Assembly: GCA_963744875.1 (NCBI GenBank)
Contig: CAVUVQ010000034.1
Coordinates: 62,001-126,000, forward strand
DNA length: 64,000 nt
Reading direction: 5' to 3'
DNA from: JACDAE01 sp963744875
GTDB taxonomy: Bacteria > Chloroflexota > Ktedonobacteria > Ktedonobacterales > Ktedonobacteraceae
This document shows positions 35,028 through 43,504 of the stretch, in pieces; within the stretch, counting starts at the first letter, position 1; each line of letters starts with the position of its first letter. The position numbers and the translations under genes were made by a program. Under the pieces are notes generated by a model. It did not search any database. It was not told the origin of the DNA and saw only the letters and a program-made list of their open reading frames with translations.

Positions 35028-35732
35028 ATGAGCCAGAATGTCATGAAGCGTCTTTACCTGATGCAGGTTGGGTCCATGCCGGAATACCAGATTCCAATTG
35101 TGTGCTATCTGGTGCAAACGGGTGACGGCAAGAATATTCTGATTGACAGTGGTCTACCGGAGATTATGCCTGAAGGAGAAGCGGATTTCGAGAATGGGCA
35201 GGACGTTCTCGAGCAGTTGGCGAGCATTGGCTTAAAAGCGGACGATATTGATACCGTCATTTCGACGCATTATGATATCGACCATGCCGGAAGACACGCG
35301 GCATTCACGAAGGCGCAATATGTTGTTCAGCGTGTGCATCATTTGGATGCGGCGAGCAACCCACGTTTTGCTGCCAATCGACCTCAATGGCATCAGCCAA
35401 TGGAGCGCATTCGGCTGGTGGACGGAGACACGGAACTGCTGCCGGGGCTGGAGCTTATTGAGACGAGCGGGCATGTGCCGGGACATCAATCGGTGCTGGT
35501 GCGGCTGCCCAAAACGGGTGCGGTTTTATTGCCAATTGACGCTGTACCCTTCAGCAAGGGCTTTACCCGTGACGAGCAGGACGACGGTAACAACCCGGAC
35601 GCCGAAGCGACCCGCGCCAGTACGATGAAACTGCTTGATCTGGTCGAACGGGAGCATATCGTGCTTGTGATTTTCGGCCATGACGAGGGGCAGTGGAAAG
35701 GGCTGAAAAAGCTGCCGGAGTATTACGAGTGA
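35028..35732 (+). CDS. Metallo-beta-lactamase-fold hydrolase (lactonase-like)
   Basis: 234 aa, the size of AHL-lactonase-type enzymes. Begins with the MBL strands (PIVCYLVQTGDGKNILIDSG), then metal site STHYDIDHAG: His81, Asp83, Asp85, His86, so the usual second His of HxHxDH is Asp. The later ligand His of SGHVPGHQSV, a bridging Asp in VLLPIDAVPF and a final His in IFGHDEGQW are present. Probably a cytoplasmic di-metal hydrolase of lactones or similar esters. RBS GAGGAGGAG before the ATG. Stands alone. Confidence 0.82.
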   Translation: MSQNVMKRLYLMQVGSMPEYQIPIVCYLVQTGDGKNILIDSGLPEIMPEGEADFENGQDVLEQLASIGLKADDIDTVISTHYDIDHAGRHAAFTKAQYVVQRVHHLDAASNPRFAANRPQWHQPMERIRLVDGDTELLPGLELIETSGHVPGHQSVLVRLPKTGAVLLPIDAVPFSKGFTRDEQDDGNNPDAEATRASTMKLLDLVEREHIVLVIFGHDEGQWKGLKKLPEYYE

Positions 35733-36266
35733 GGATGCAAGCAGCCTTTTCCCGGTTCGGAGTTCTTGCAAAGAAGTATACCACTATCAGAAACATGTAC
35801 GATCTCTTCTCTGTAAATTCACGGCGATGTTGTTACGTTTTTACCTGTTCTACGCGCCTCGACCATTGGAAATATTGGAATTGGCCCTCCATATGAAAAG
35901 TTGCTTTCTTTGTTTCACAAAAAGTGACGTATTTCACAGAAAGCAAAGAACGAATGATATAAAATGTGCATTATAGAGAGTAGCGACTCCTGGTGGTGAT
36001 TGAAGAGTGCTGTGAGCCAATGGAAAAGAAACAGGTCCACGAGAAGAAAAAAACTGAAAGGAGATCCTCTCTGCCGTATTCTCTCTCCTGATGGAAATGA
36101 AGACTCGTGTTCCTCCATCTATCAGTCATCAAAGGATGGAGGAACAAGAGTCTTCGTTCGCCATTGACTCTTATGATCATTGACTTCTGTCGCATCAGCC
36201 AATCTATACGCTCTTGAATGCTTATGTGCCCAATAAAAAACTTTAAAAAATAGGAGAAAAAACACG
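35733..36266. other. Intergenic region with a long hairpin
   Basis: No credible gene. The main feature is an inverted repeat, 36100-36119 with 36135-36154 (20 bp, one mismatch, 15-base loop), 110 bases before the next gene. It may terminate the MBL transcript or act in the leader of the secreted-protein gene. Confidence 0.55.
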
Positions 36267-36800
36267 ATGCATTTGAAAAACTTCATGAGTAGCCTGGGCC
36301 TCGCCCTCCTGCTCGTTGGAATCCTGGCGGCTTTCGGTACCACCTCTTCGACGGCGAGCGCTCATGGGCTCACCACGACGCTCAAAACATCGACAAGTAC
36401 CAATGTATCACTAAAACGTTCCTCTTCAGTTGTGGTGTCCGTAGGCAAGGTTCCTTCCCATCAATCGGTGGGGAGCACGTTCACTGTTTTGACGACCATC
36501 AAAGGCTTCACGTTATATATCCACGAGTGGAAAGGGACAAGCGGCTATACCTGTGATGGCTCATGTGCCAAGACCTGGAAACCCCTGGTCTACCATGGGA
36601 CGGGCACGCCTACCTCTACTACCAGGCTGCCTGGTAAACTGAGTGTTGGGACTGATGCTCAAGGTCGCAAGGTCGTCTTCTACCAGGGCTATCCCCTTTA
36701 CACCTATGTCGGTGACAAGAAGCCTGGCGACTTCAATGCGTATGAAGCTGATAACTCGCCCTGGCAACTCGCTACCGTTGATGTGCCCACTGGCCTGTAA
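36267..36800 (+). CDS. Secreted protein with COG4315-type repeats
   Basis: 177 aa. A signal peptide (1-33, hydrophobic 8-24, then SASTASAH-like region) precedes a mature part with two repeats of the predicted-lipoprotein repeat family: GFTLYIHEWKGTSGYTCDG then CAKTWKPLV, and GRKVVFYQGYPLYTYVGDKK. The YxxxxD-like and CxGxCAxxWxP pattern is diagnostic of this family. No lipobox Cys, so it is secreted rather than lipid-anchored. Function of the family unknown. RBS TAGGAGAAAA. Confidence 0.8.
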   Translation: MHLKNFMSSLGLALLLVGILAAFGTTSSTASAHGLTTTLKTSTSTNVSLKRSSSVVVSVGKVPSHQSVGSTFTVLTTIKGFTLYIHEWKGTSGYTCDGSCAKTWKPLVYHGTGTPTSTTRLPGKLSVGTDAQGRKVVFYQGYPLYTYVGDKKPGDFNAYEADNSPWQLATVDVPTGL

Positions 36801-36895
36801 GCAGCCGCTTTCAACAAACCAGGAACGGGCACTGATCTCTCCGTGCCAGAACTCTAAGCGCCTCTTTTCGCTGTAAGAATGCGCTGTTTAGAAAA

Positions 36896-36959
36896 GCTTG
36901 TTTCACGGTTCTGATGCTGTGGTCAAACCATAACACAGTATCAGAACCGTGAAACAAGC
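36896..36959. terminator. Bidirectional hairpin terminator
   Basis: Arms 36896-36921 and 36934-36959 (26 bp, one mismatch; GCTTGTTTCACGGTTCTGAT ...) with a 12-base loop, between convergent genes. Confidence 0.8.
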
Positions 36960-37001
36960 GAAAATTCACTCCAGTAATTTGTTGCCCACCAGAATGATGC
37001 A

Positions 37002-37574
37002 TTATTCTTCAAGCTCAAGCTCAATCTCATATTCCTTCGATGCCTCTTGTAAAGTCTTATTGAGTGCAGTAAGCGCAGCATGAGGGTCAACTGGCTCTTT
37101 CATCACCTCTGCCTCCGGGTCAACACGATTCTTCACAGAAGGCATATCTTGCCGCAGGTCTTCCAAAAGTTCAATGACCTTGCTGACTTTGCGCTCAGTG
37201 AGTAACGTGATTTGGAGATCTAAATGGCGTCGTTGCTCCGTAAGCTTGCCCTGTCGATTTTGAGTCGTAAGGACAACAACGGTCATCACCAACGCACTCA
37301 GACTTCCTATGTCCTGAAGCCAGGGAAACGGAGGGATATCAAAGAGAAAAAGTCCTAAGGCGTTATGAAAAAGATTGACGAGTATCCACAGCGCAATGAA
37401 GAGTAAAATAAAATAGACGGCCAGCGGCTGCCCAAGAGCACCTGTGGCCTTTTCCATAACCCGCTGGTGACGGCCCACTTTACGCTCAGCATTCAAACGG
37501 AGTGCAACAATGGTTTCAATATCCTGGTCCAGAATATCAGTCAATTCAGTAATGGTTTTTTGATCAACTGGCAT
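37002..37574 (-). CDS. DUF1003 membrane protein
   Basis: 190 aa. Pattern of DUF1003: a polar N-terminus, VGRHQRVMEKATGALGQP, then two membrane segments (about 53-70, AVYFILLFIALWILVNLF, and about 90-108, IGSLSALVMTVVVLTTQNRQ), followed by DLQITLLTERKVSKVIELLE. The family has no settled function. An extended C-terminus of 40 residues is acidic. Monocistronic, with strong hairpins on both sides. Confidence 0.85.
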   Translation of the reverse strand: MPVDQKTITELTDILDQDIETIVALRLNAERKVGRHQRVMEKATGALGQPLAVYFILLFIALWILVNLFHNALGLFLFDIPPFPWLQDIGSLSALVMTVVVLTTQNRQGKLTEQRRHLDLQITLLTERKVSKVIELLEDLRQDMPSVKNRVDPEAEVMKEPVDPHAALTALNKTLQEASKEYEIELELEE

Positions 37575-37705
37575 GCTCTTATCCTCTCTACACGATCAGT
37601 CCCTTACAACAAAAGAACAACACTTTTGAAGAGCCGGGTATATTCTCCTCTTATACGTCATGTAGGATTGTTCCGCTTCACCTCAAAGAGCCTTCAGGAA
37701 AGTGT

Positions 37706-37769
37706 AGCAAATAGTGGAAAAGGGAGAAAAAGAATATATTATCTTTTTCTCCCTTTTCCACTATTTGCT
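37706..37769. terminator. Perfect 28-bp hairpin terminator
   Basis: 37706-37733 (AGCAAATAGTGGAAAAGGGA ...) pairs perfectly with 37742-37769, 8-base loop, 22 bases past the stop of the CAP-domain gene (minus strand). Confidence 0.85.
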
Positions 37770-37790
37770 ATGTTTTAGTAACACGTCATA

Positions 37791-38534
37791 TCACAACCGC
37801 GCAAAATCTTCTGTTAGCCAGACTTGAGAGTTCTGCGTATTGACGATCACATCAATTCCCACAATGGTGGCGTTCGACAGAATATTCTGACGATGTCCAT
37901 CATTGGGTGGCGTTTCGGCAAACATCGATTGATTTAAGCTGACTGCCGTCTGGGTTGTATCTCCGTACCCATAGCCGATATTTTCAGCACACATCATCCA
38001 CTTCACTCCCTGCGCACTAATACGCGTCCCTAGATCAGCTTCTCCAGGGAGTTGGTGCGAGAGGGTGTTTGCCTGGAACATCGCGACGTTATGCAAATGG
38101 GCACTATTGATCAACGCATTACTCATTTGGAGTGCAGGCAGATTCATACTGGCCCGTTCCTGGTTGATAAGTGTCAGTACAGCCTGGGCAGCATCCGATG
38201 AATCAGTGTATCCTGTGGTCCCAACGGGAGTAGGCGTTGGTGGTGGCGTAGGAGTCGCTATCACCGATACCGGTGTCGGCGTTGGAGAGTCTATTGTCGG
38301 TGTGGGCGTGGGCGTGGCTGGTGCCAGCGTCGGTGTTGGTGTGGGAGGCGGCGTCGCTGTAGCATTTGCATTTGGCGTAGGAGTACTACAATACCACAAC
38401 CAGCAGGGGTGCCTATGGCTGGAAGTAACTGTAGCAGCAGAGGCCTGCGTCATATTCAAAAAAAGTACGGTCAGCCCTGCAATGAGTAGCATAAATATGA
38501 CCGCGCCTGTATAGAATTGCCCTGGTTTTTTCAT
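37791..38534 (-). CDS. Secreted CAP (SCP/PR-1) domain protein
   Basis: 247 aa. A signal peptide (hydrophobic 11-28, cleavage after QASA) is followed by a Pro/Thr linker of TPTP repeats (about 50-105) and a CAP domain (about 112-247): VLTLINQERASMNLPALQMS, HLHNVAMFQANTLSHQLPG, CAENIGYGYG, MFAETPPNDGHRQNILSN. The two conserved His and Glu of the CAP cavity are present. Found on many bacterial surfaces; enzymatic role unclear. Confidence 0.88.
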   Translation of the reverse strand: MKKPGQFYTGAVIFMLLIAGLTVLFLNMTQASAATVTSSHRHPCWLWYCSTPTPNANATATPPPTPTPTLAPATPTPTPTIDSPTPTPVSVIATPTPPPTPTPVGTTGYTDSSDAAQAVLTLINQERASMNLPALQMSNALINSAHLHNVAMFQANTLSHQLPGEADLGTRISAQGVKWMMCAENIGYGYGDTTQTAVSLNQSMFAETPPNDGHRQNILSNATIVGIDVIVNTQNSQVWLTEDFARL

Positions 38535-38787
38535 TGATTCCCTTCTTCAAAAATAGTACGCAATCCTGGACAATATTCATTGATTGCAATTCAAGAATAT
38601 ACTTTGTTGAACATGGGCTGGCTGAAAGCAGTGGGGGATAGTACTTTTTCATAGAGGTATTTCTGCATTCTTAACCAGAATGGTGCCTCTGATGTTTGCG
38701 TCGCAATCCATCATGAGGCATTTGCAGGGAGTCTGTAAACACTGCGAGATTGCTGAGGAGTATGATATACGTTATTTGGATCTTACC

Positions 38788-39336
38788 TTACAACTGTATC
38801 AGCAAAAACCGTTCGCGCTCCTGTGCCAACCGTCCCAATTGTTGCGTCATACTCCGCAATGGACCAGCACCCACACCATTCCAGTTATCCGCCGTCAATT
38901 GCGCAACATATTGATAGAGTTGTTCACTACTACGCACCAATCTTAAATCGAAGTCCAACAACTGCCCTAACAAGCTCTGCTCATGCCGGAAACGTGCCCA
39001 GATTTTATCCTGCGTTGGCACCGACATGCCCCGAATATGTGACTCTACCTGCGATACCGCCTGTTGCACTGCCTCGATCTCACGTACCTGTGCCATCGCC
39101 TCCGCTGGTGGATCAGGATTGGCTCGCGTCAAAGGTGGAATGAAACGTATGGAATAGTCACTGCGTAACTGCGCCAGCAAACTCACAGCCTGCGCAAGAT
39201 TGTACGAGGCCCGCTCACGCACCAGCATATCATCGCTACGTGCCTGATTGACTTTGTTATAAAAATTGTAACCATAACCAGTTAACAATAATTGAAGTTG
39301 TTGGATTAATACATTGTTGGATGGCTCTGAACTCAT
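38788..39336 (-). CDS. Hypothetical helical protein
   Basis: 182 aa from the second ATG (39336), seven bases after GGGAGA; the first ATG is too close to the RBS. Predominantly helical, Gln- and Leu-rich, no signal peptide or membrane segment. It contains IRFIPPLTRANPDPPAEAMA in the middle. It follows the SPFH gene on the same strand, 150 bases away, so they may be functionally linked. No family recognised. Confidence 0.6.
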   Translation of the reverse strand: MSSEPSNNVLIQQLQLLLTGYGYNFYNKVNQARSDDMLVRERASYNLAQAVSLLAQLRSDYSIRFIPPLTRANPDPPAEAMAQVREIEAVQQAVSQVESHIRGMSVPTQDKIWARFRHEQSLLGQLLDFDLRLVRSSEQLYQYVAQLTADNWNGVGAGPLRSMTQQLGRLAQERERFLLIQL

Positions 39337-39443
39337 TCTCATTCTCCCGGATACAGAATTTATACATTTTCATGGTGTCACCAAAATCTGAGGTGGTACT
39401 GTGTCAAACGTCATTGGACAAAATTTCCGTTGGAGCACGGCAC

Positions 39444-39470
39444 GGGTTTGTGGGCGGAGCGAACAAACCC
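39444..39470. terminator. Hairpin between SPFH and helical-protein genes
   Basis: GGGTTTGT (39444-39451) pairs with ACAAACCC (39463-39470), 11-base loop; GGCATGGGTTTGTTCG on one strand resembles a degraded palindromic repeat. Confidence 0.5.
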
Positions 39471-39490
39471 ATGCCTCCCCTACCCAGATC

Positions 39491-40345
39491 CTATCGTGTT
39501 TGCTGTGGTGGAGTGGCTGGCGCATTCGCTGTGTATCGCTCAGTACTGGCCGTCGCCTGCGTACCACTGATGTTAAAAGGCTGCCCGATTGCCATATTGG
39601 GAGCAGAAACGATGCCTCGTTCCGCCATTATCATTGCTGTATAATAACGAACCGCATCTAATTCGCTCAGCCCAAACGCCTTGAGCGAAATCAACGCCTT
39701 CATACGCTCATCACGCGGAAATACCAGTACCTTAATTGTATTCAGCGCAATACCGTAATCTTTCAAAAATTGTTGTAGATGCTGGAACACAATCTGCGAA
39801 AGATCATGTATCTTCTCATTCACTGACTCAAGCGGCGTTATCTGCACCACCTGATTTACCGCCTGCTCAATCACCGGACCTGCATAAGCGTTCACTTCCT
39901 GGATCGTCAACGCATGGCCCCGATAAGGCATGTGTTGAACAAGCTGAACCGCCGCTTCACGTGTCTCGACATGGATATAGTAATCCACACTATAAACCAT
40001 CTCCGCCATTTCACGCGAAAGCGCCATGCCATTTGTCTTTACTACCAACTTGGCACGGTTGATGTATAATGCCTCATATTGCCAGGGACTCTGCCCCCCA
40101 TAGAACGCCTGCTGCACCGAACCAAAAAGAGGGCGATCAGGTGTCTGCACGGTATACTGACCCGTCTCATACACGTTGAGAATTGCCCCACGCGACTTCA
40201 AGACACAAAAATGGTTGCTCTCCACCGTCAACAATGAACCATTCATAATATCATTGTTAGGATAGTGCCACAGCAACACCTCTGGCCCCATAACCTCTTC
40301 ACCATTATCACCCAGAGTTGAAATAACGTTACGTATTCCTGCCAT
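39491..40345 (-). CDS. SPFH/Band 7-like protein
   Basis: 284 aa. The N-terminal part (VLLWHYPNNDIMNGSLLTVE, HFCVLKSRGAILNVYETGQY, TPDRPLFGS) matches the SPFH group often annotated as virion-core or YdjI-like: no membrane anchor, beta-rich start, then the Band 7 helical segment (LSQIVFQHLQQFLKDYGIAL, LVFPRDERMKALISLKAFGL). The tail is Thr/Ala/Pro-rich. Relatives scaffold membrane-associated complexes, sometimes with a zinc ribbon, which is absent here. RBS GAGGAGG. Confidence 0.75.
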   Translation of the reverse strand: MAGIRNVISTLGDNGEEVMGPEVLLWHYPNNDIMNGSLLTVESNHFCVLKSRGAILNVYETGQYTVQTPDRPLFGSVQQAFYGGQSPWQYEALYINRAKLVVKTNGMALSREMAEMVYSVDYYIHVETREAAVQLVQHMPYRGHALTIQEVNAYAGPVIEQAVNQVVQITPLESVNEKIHDLSQIVFQHLQQFLKDYGIALNTIKVLVFPRDERMKALISLKAFGLSELDAVRYYTAMIMAERGIVSAPNMAIGQPFNISGTQATASTERYTANAPATPPQQTR

Positions 40346-40408
40346 TAAAAACCTCCTCGATGAGATGAACTTTTACAATTTGAGAAAATCCTCATACTTT
40401 ATCTAACG

Positions 40409-40473
40409 TACCACACAGCCAAAAACCAATAGGCATCTCATATAGGACACCTATTGGTTTTGGCTATGTGGTA
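40409..40473. terminator. Hairpin terminator after the EncFtn-like gene
   Basis: 40409-40433 (TACCACACAGCCAAAAACCA ...) pairs with 40450-40473 with two or three mismatches. It lies 35 bases past the stop at 40509 on the minus strand. Confidence 0.65.
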
Positions 40474-40508
40474 TGTTCAACCACTACATATTTATAATAA
40501 CAAAGAGC

Positions 40509-40829
40509 CTATGCTTTATCCTCTTCCTCCTCGGCCTCCTCAGCATGCTCAACAATATCACCTTCCTTAAAAAGGATACCTTGTAGAGCGATACGCCACT
40601 TCGGTTTGCGACGCAACAAAAATTCGAGATCCATACCGAAATGCTTGAACTCTTCTTGCTGAGCATTTGCCATAATGGCTCGTGCCTCAGCATCCAGTTC
40701 TACAGCTAAACGTTGCTCATACCAACCTATTGCCTCCGCCTCTTCAGTAAGAGAAGCTATCATACGCGCAAAAGTACGCGCCTTCGGCGAAAGCTCGCTC
40801 GCCGGTTCATGATATTGATCAAAACCCAT
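40509..40829 (-). CDS. Encapsulated-ferritin-like (EncFtn) protein
   Basis: 106 aa. The two-helix core (LTEEAEAIGWYEQRLAVELD, then ANAQQEEFKHFGMDLEFLLR, then RIALQGILFKEGDIV) matches the pattern of encapsulin-associated ferritin: EExEAxxWYxQR with the first metal Glu, EExxH with the second Glu and His, and the LF-EG closing motif. Such proteins form annular decamers that oxidise iron inside encapsulin shells. The usual C-terminal targeting peptide is missing; the chain ends in an acidic EEAEEEEDKA. No encapsulin gene is in the window. RBS AAAGGAAG. Confidence 0.75.
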   Translation of the reverse strand: MGFDQYHEPASELSPKARTFARMIASLTEEAEAIGWYEQRLAVELDAEARAIMANAQQEEFKHFGMDLEFLLRRKPKWRIALQGILFKEGDIVEHAEEAEEEEDKA

Positions 40830-41467
40830 TCGGATCTTCCTTTCTATTTCTGGACAGAATCGAAACGTTCGGACCGCAAGTCACTATCCACTTACAACAC
40901 GTTTCTTTCCTTCAGAAAGTATTAAACGCTTCCCTCCAGGCTACCTGCGGGTCTCTTAGCTTCCTATCAACTCATAATTATCTCCTCACTCCTACCTATT
41001 TATGTAAATATATTATATCCACTAACGTAACAGCCAAAAATTAATTAGCCAATCAACCTGGCTGCATTAGCTGGCCTAAATACACCACTTATTTCGTCAT
41101 TGTCTTAGTGCATCTATACATAAGCAGGCACATTCTTCTGTTTCTTATGTAATAAAATCTTATAACACTTTTCACATTATCTCTACCTTACGCACATTTA
41201 CATGCCGGATTGAGGTTCCGATTCTTCCTGACACCTTCTTAATCTCTTCCCTGGTACTTCCATCAAATTTGTTAACCCATTAAAGTGCTATTGAAGGCTG
41301 CAAGAAGCTGTTACGTGTATATTTACTTACAGGGAGATACAAAGGTGACTCTTCTACGGCCTTTTTGACGAGGTGCATCCACATTTCTAGTGTTATCTAT
41401 TTGAAAATATTGTTGATAGGAAGTCAACGGTATTGGAACATTCCACAACACAGGAGTTTGCACACAC
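40830..41467. other. AT-rich divergent intergenic region
   Basis: No credible gene in about 640 bases between divergent genes. It should contain promoters for the EncFtn-like gene (left) and the secreted protein (right). Open frames here are short and lack RBS. Confidence 0.5.
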
Positions 41468-42370
41468 ATGAAAAAGCGACTATTTCCATGCCTGGGCCTG
41501 TTTGTGTTCACCGTTATGACGATCATGGCGTTAACACCCGTAACGGCCTCGGCGGCAAGCATTTCAGCAACGAGTTTGGGCAAGCCTCATTTACTCCTAC
41601 ATCCAGCTCTCATGAAACCAAATGTTGTAACGCCTTTCGCTTCAAGCAACCTCTCGTATCATGGAGGCCCGGTCATGACTGGCACCGCCAATGCCTATGC
41701 CATTTTCTGGGAACCCGGCAATAATGTAGCTTCTAACTACAATAGTCTGATCCAACAATACTTCGGCGATATTGGTGGTAGTAGCCTCTATCATAATAAC
41801 GTCCAGTACACCAATTCCAGCGGCGGCTATGCTTCGAATGCTACATTTGCTGCTTCCTGGGTGGATACCAGAGCCTATACCAGAAGTCCCTTGCTTGATA
41901 GCGACATCCAGGGAGAGGTCTCACATGCTTTAAGTAGCAAAGGTTGGAGAGCCAGTAGCAACAATATCTTCTTTGTATTCACAGGAAGAAACGAGGACAT
42001 CTGCATTGATAGCTCTTACAGTCAATGTGCCTCCAACACTTTCTGTGCATATCACAGCAACTTTGGTAGTACACTCTATGCAACAATGCCCTATGCGGCC
42101 AGCTTCAGTTGCAATCCTGGTCACAGCCCTAACCACAATGATGCGGATCAGACCATCAACGTAACCTCTCACGAACAGATCGAGGCCGCTACTGATCCAC
42201 AGGGCAACGCCTGGTACGATTCTACAGGCTACGAGATCGGCGACAAATGTGCCTGGAAGTTCGGCTCTATTAATTCAAGTGGCGGCGATGTCGTCTGGAA
42301 TGGTCACAACTACATCGTTCAGAAAGAGTGGGATAATAAGGCTAGAGGCTGCGTCCTGAGCGGGCCGTAA
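41468..42370 (+). CDS. Secreted protein, EXORDIUM/PHI-1-like
   Basis: 300 aa. Signal peptide 1-30 (FPCLGLFVFTVMTIMALTPV, then ASAA). The mature part opens LSYHGGPVMTGTANAYAIFW and continues with FVFTGRNEDICI, CAYHSNFG and NVTSHEQIEAATDPQGNAWYD, the block order of the phosphate-induced/EXORDIUM family, with an SHExxEAxTDP motif reminiscent of metallopeptidases. Six Cys may form disulphides. Extracellular; activity unknown. Flanked by a perfect inverted repeat downstream. Confidence 0.65.
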   Translation: MKKRLFPCLGLFVFTVMTIMALTPVTASAASISATSLGKPHLLLHPALMKPNVVTPFASSNLSYHGGPVMTGTANAYAIFWEPGNNVASNYNSLIQQYFGDIGGSSLYHNNVQYTNSSGGYASNATFAASWVDTRAYTRSPLLDSDIQGEVSHALSSKGWRASSNNIFFVFTGRNEDICIDSSYSQCASNTFCAYHSNFGSTLYATMPYAASFSCNPGHSPNHNDADQTINVTSHEQIEAATDPQGNAWYDSTGYEIGDKCAWKFGSINSSGGDVVWNGHNYIVQKEWDNKARGCVLSGP

Positions 42371-42437
42371 TCATCCTTTCTTCTCCCCAGGTCCCTACTA
42401 CCTTGTCAAACGTCATTGCAAGAGGGTAGGGACCATC

Positions 42438-42534
42438 GTAGGGACCATCTTTAGAGCGTCTGACAATTTATTGAATATCTCTGTCGGGGCAAATTATTCA
42501 ATAAATTGTCAGACGCTCTAAAGATGGTCCCTAC
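42438..42534. repeat. Perfect 39-bp inverted repeat, family A
   Basis: 42438-42476 (GTAGGGACCATCTTTAGAGC ...) is the exact reverse complement of 42496-42534, 19-base loop. The first 12 bases also stand as a direct duplicate at 42426-42437. Same family as 20283-20319 and 28186-28350. Confidence 0.9.
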
Positions 42535-42728
42535 ACCGATGTACATTCTCAACCCTGAGATAGCACCGCCCCTTCCCCAATCTCCATCCCACTACGCTCC
42601 ATAACGTACCAGAAAGTACCGCTTATCCTAAACGCTCCCCCATATGACGTTGATTTTTTTTAGAACGGACAATCTTTGCCAGCTATACCATATTGACCGA
42701 AATATATTTTTATCAGGAGGTCTCATCG

Positions 42729-43481
42729 ATGTCTCTCACTCATGCCTTGCTAAAACGCTCGCTTTCTTTTGCCATTCTTTGTATAGGCTGCATCTGGCTC
42801 ATCTCTGGCTGCTCAATCCCCTGGCGTCATCATACGATAAGTGCCAGTAGTGCAAATATTCCAAAGCCAACTACTCAGCAGTTACTTACTGCCGTGCAAA
42901 AAAACTTCCGAGCGATAAGTTCATTCCATGTTAACTTGCAGGTTCAGAATCCCGGTCCAGCCTCAGCAGATAAAATCCAGATCCATTCTGCTGATGGCGA
43001 TGTCCTGATGCCAGATAAAGTCAAAGCCCAGGCCAGCGTTGTGCTTTCAGGCCAATCCGTCACAGTCAATCTGATCAGCGCTGGTAACAATGAGTACATC
43101 ACCGATCCTATCACGGGACAATGGCGCGTCATCAAAGGCGTGCTCGATCCGCGTACATTGACCAATCCAAATACTGGCCTGATCTCTCTTATCAGCAAGA
43201 TACAACATGTCAGTAGTCCGGTTTCTGATGTCGTCAATAACGTTCCCTGCTGGCGCGTAACAGGTCAACTCGATGCGAAAAATATCGCCTTCTTCACAGG
43301 TGGTGGCGTTCCTGCTGGTACGATGTTGCAGACAAACGCCTGCATCGGCAAACTCAATTCGTTGCCCTACCAGGTCATCGTTACGGGTGAAGCTGCGGCT
43401 GGCGATACCGCTCAGACCGCCTACGATTTTGCTCTGTCCCAGTACAACGAGAATATCAGCATTAATGCTCCAGCTATTTAA
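42729..43481 (+). CDS. LprG/LppX-type lipoprotein
   Basis: 250 aa from the ATG at 42729 (AGGAGG eight bases ahead). The signal peptide ends in the lipobox LISGC. The mature protein follows the LppX_LprAFG pattern: LLTAVQKNFRAISSFHVNLQ, then DGDVLMPDKVKAQASVVLSG, VNLISAGNNEYITDPITGQW and a beta-rich C-terminal half. In mycobacteria such lipoproteins carry lipids in a large hydrophobic pocket and LprG pairs with an MFS transporter. Here an MFS gene follows after 23 bases, which supports a lipid-handling role. Confidence 0.8.
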   Translation: MSLTHALLKRSLSFAILCIGCIWLISGCSIPWRHHTISASSANIPKPTTQQLLTAVQKNFRAISSFHVNLQVQNPGPASADKIQIHSADGDVLMPDKVKAQASVVLSGQSVTVNLISAGNNEYITDPITGQWRVIKGVLDPRTLTNPNTGLISLISKIQHVSSPVSDVVNNVPCWRVTGQLDAKNIAFFTGGGVPAGTMLQTNACIGKLNSLPYQVIVTGEAAAGDTAQTAYDFALSQYNENISINAPAI

Positions 43482-43504
43482 ATTTACCATCTATCGGGGG
43501 AAAA

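Noticed and set aside
38680..38946. 88-codon plus-strand frame
   Set aside because: Antisense to the end of the 38788 gene, with no RBS and shadow composition.
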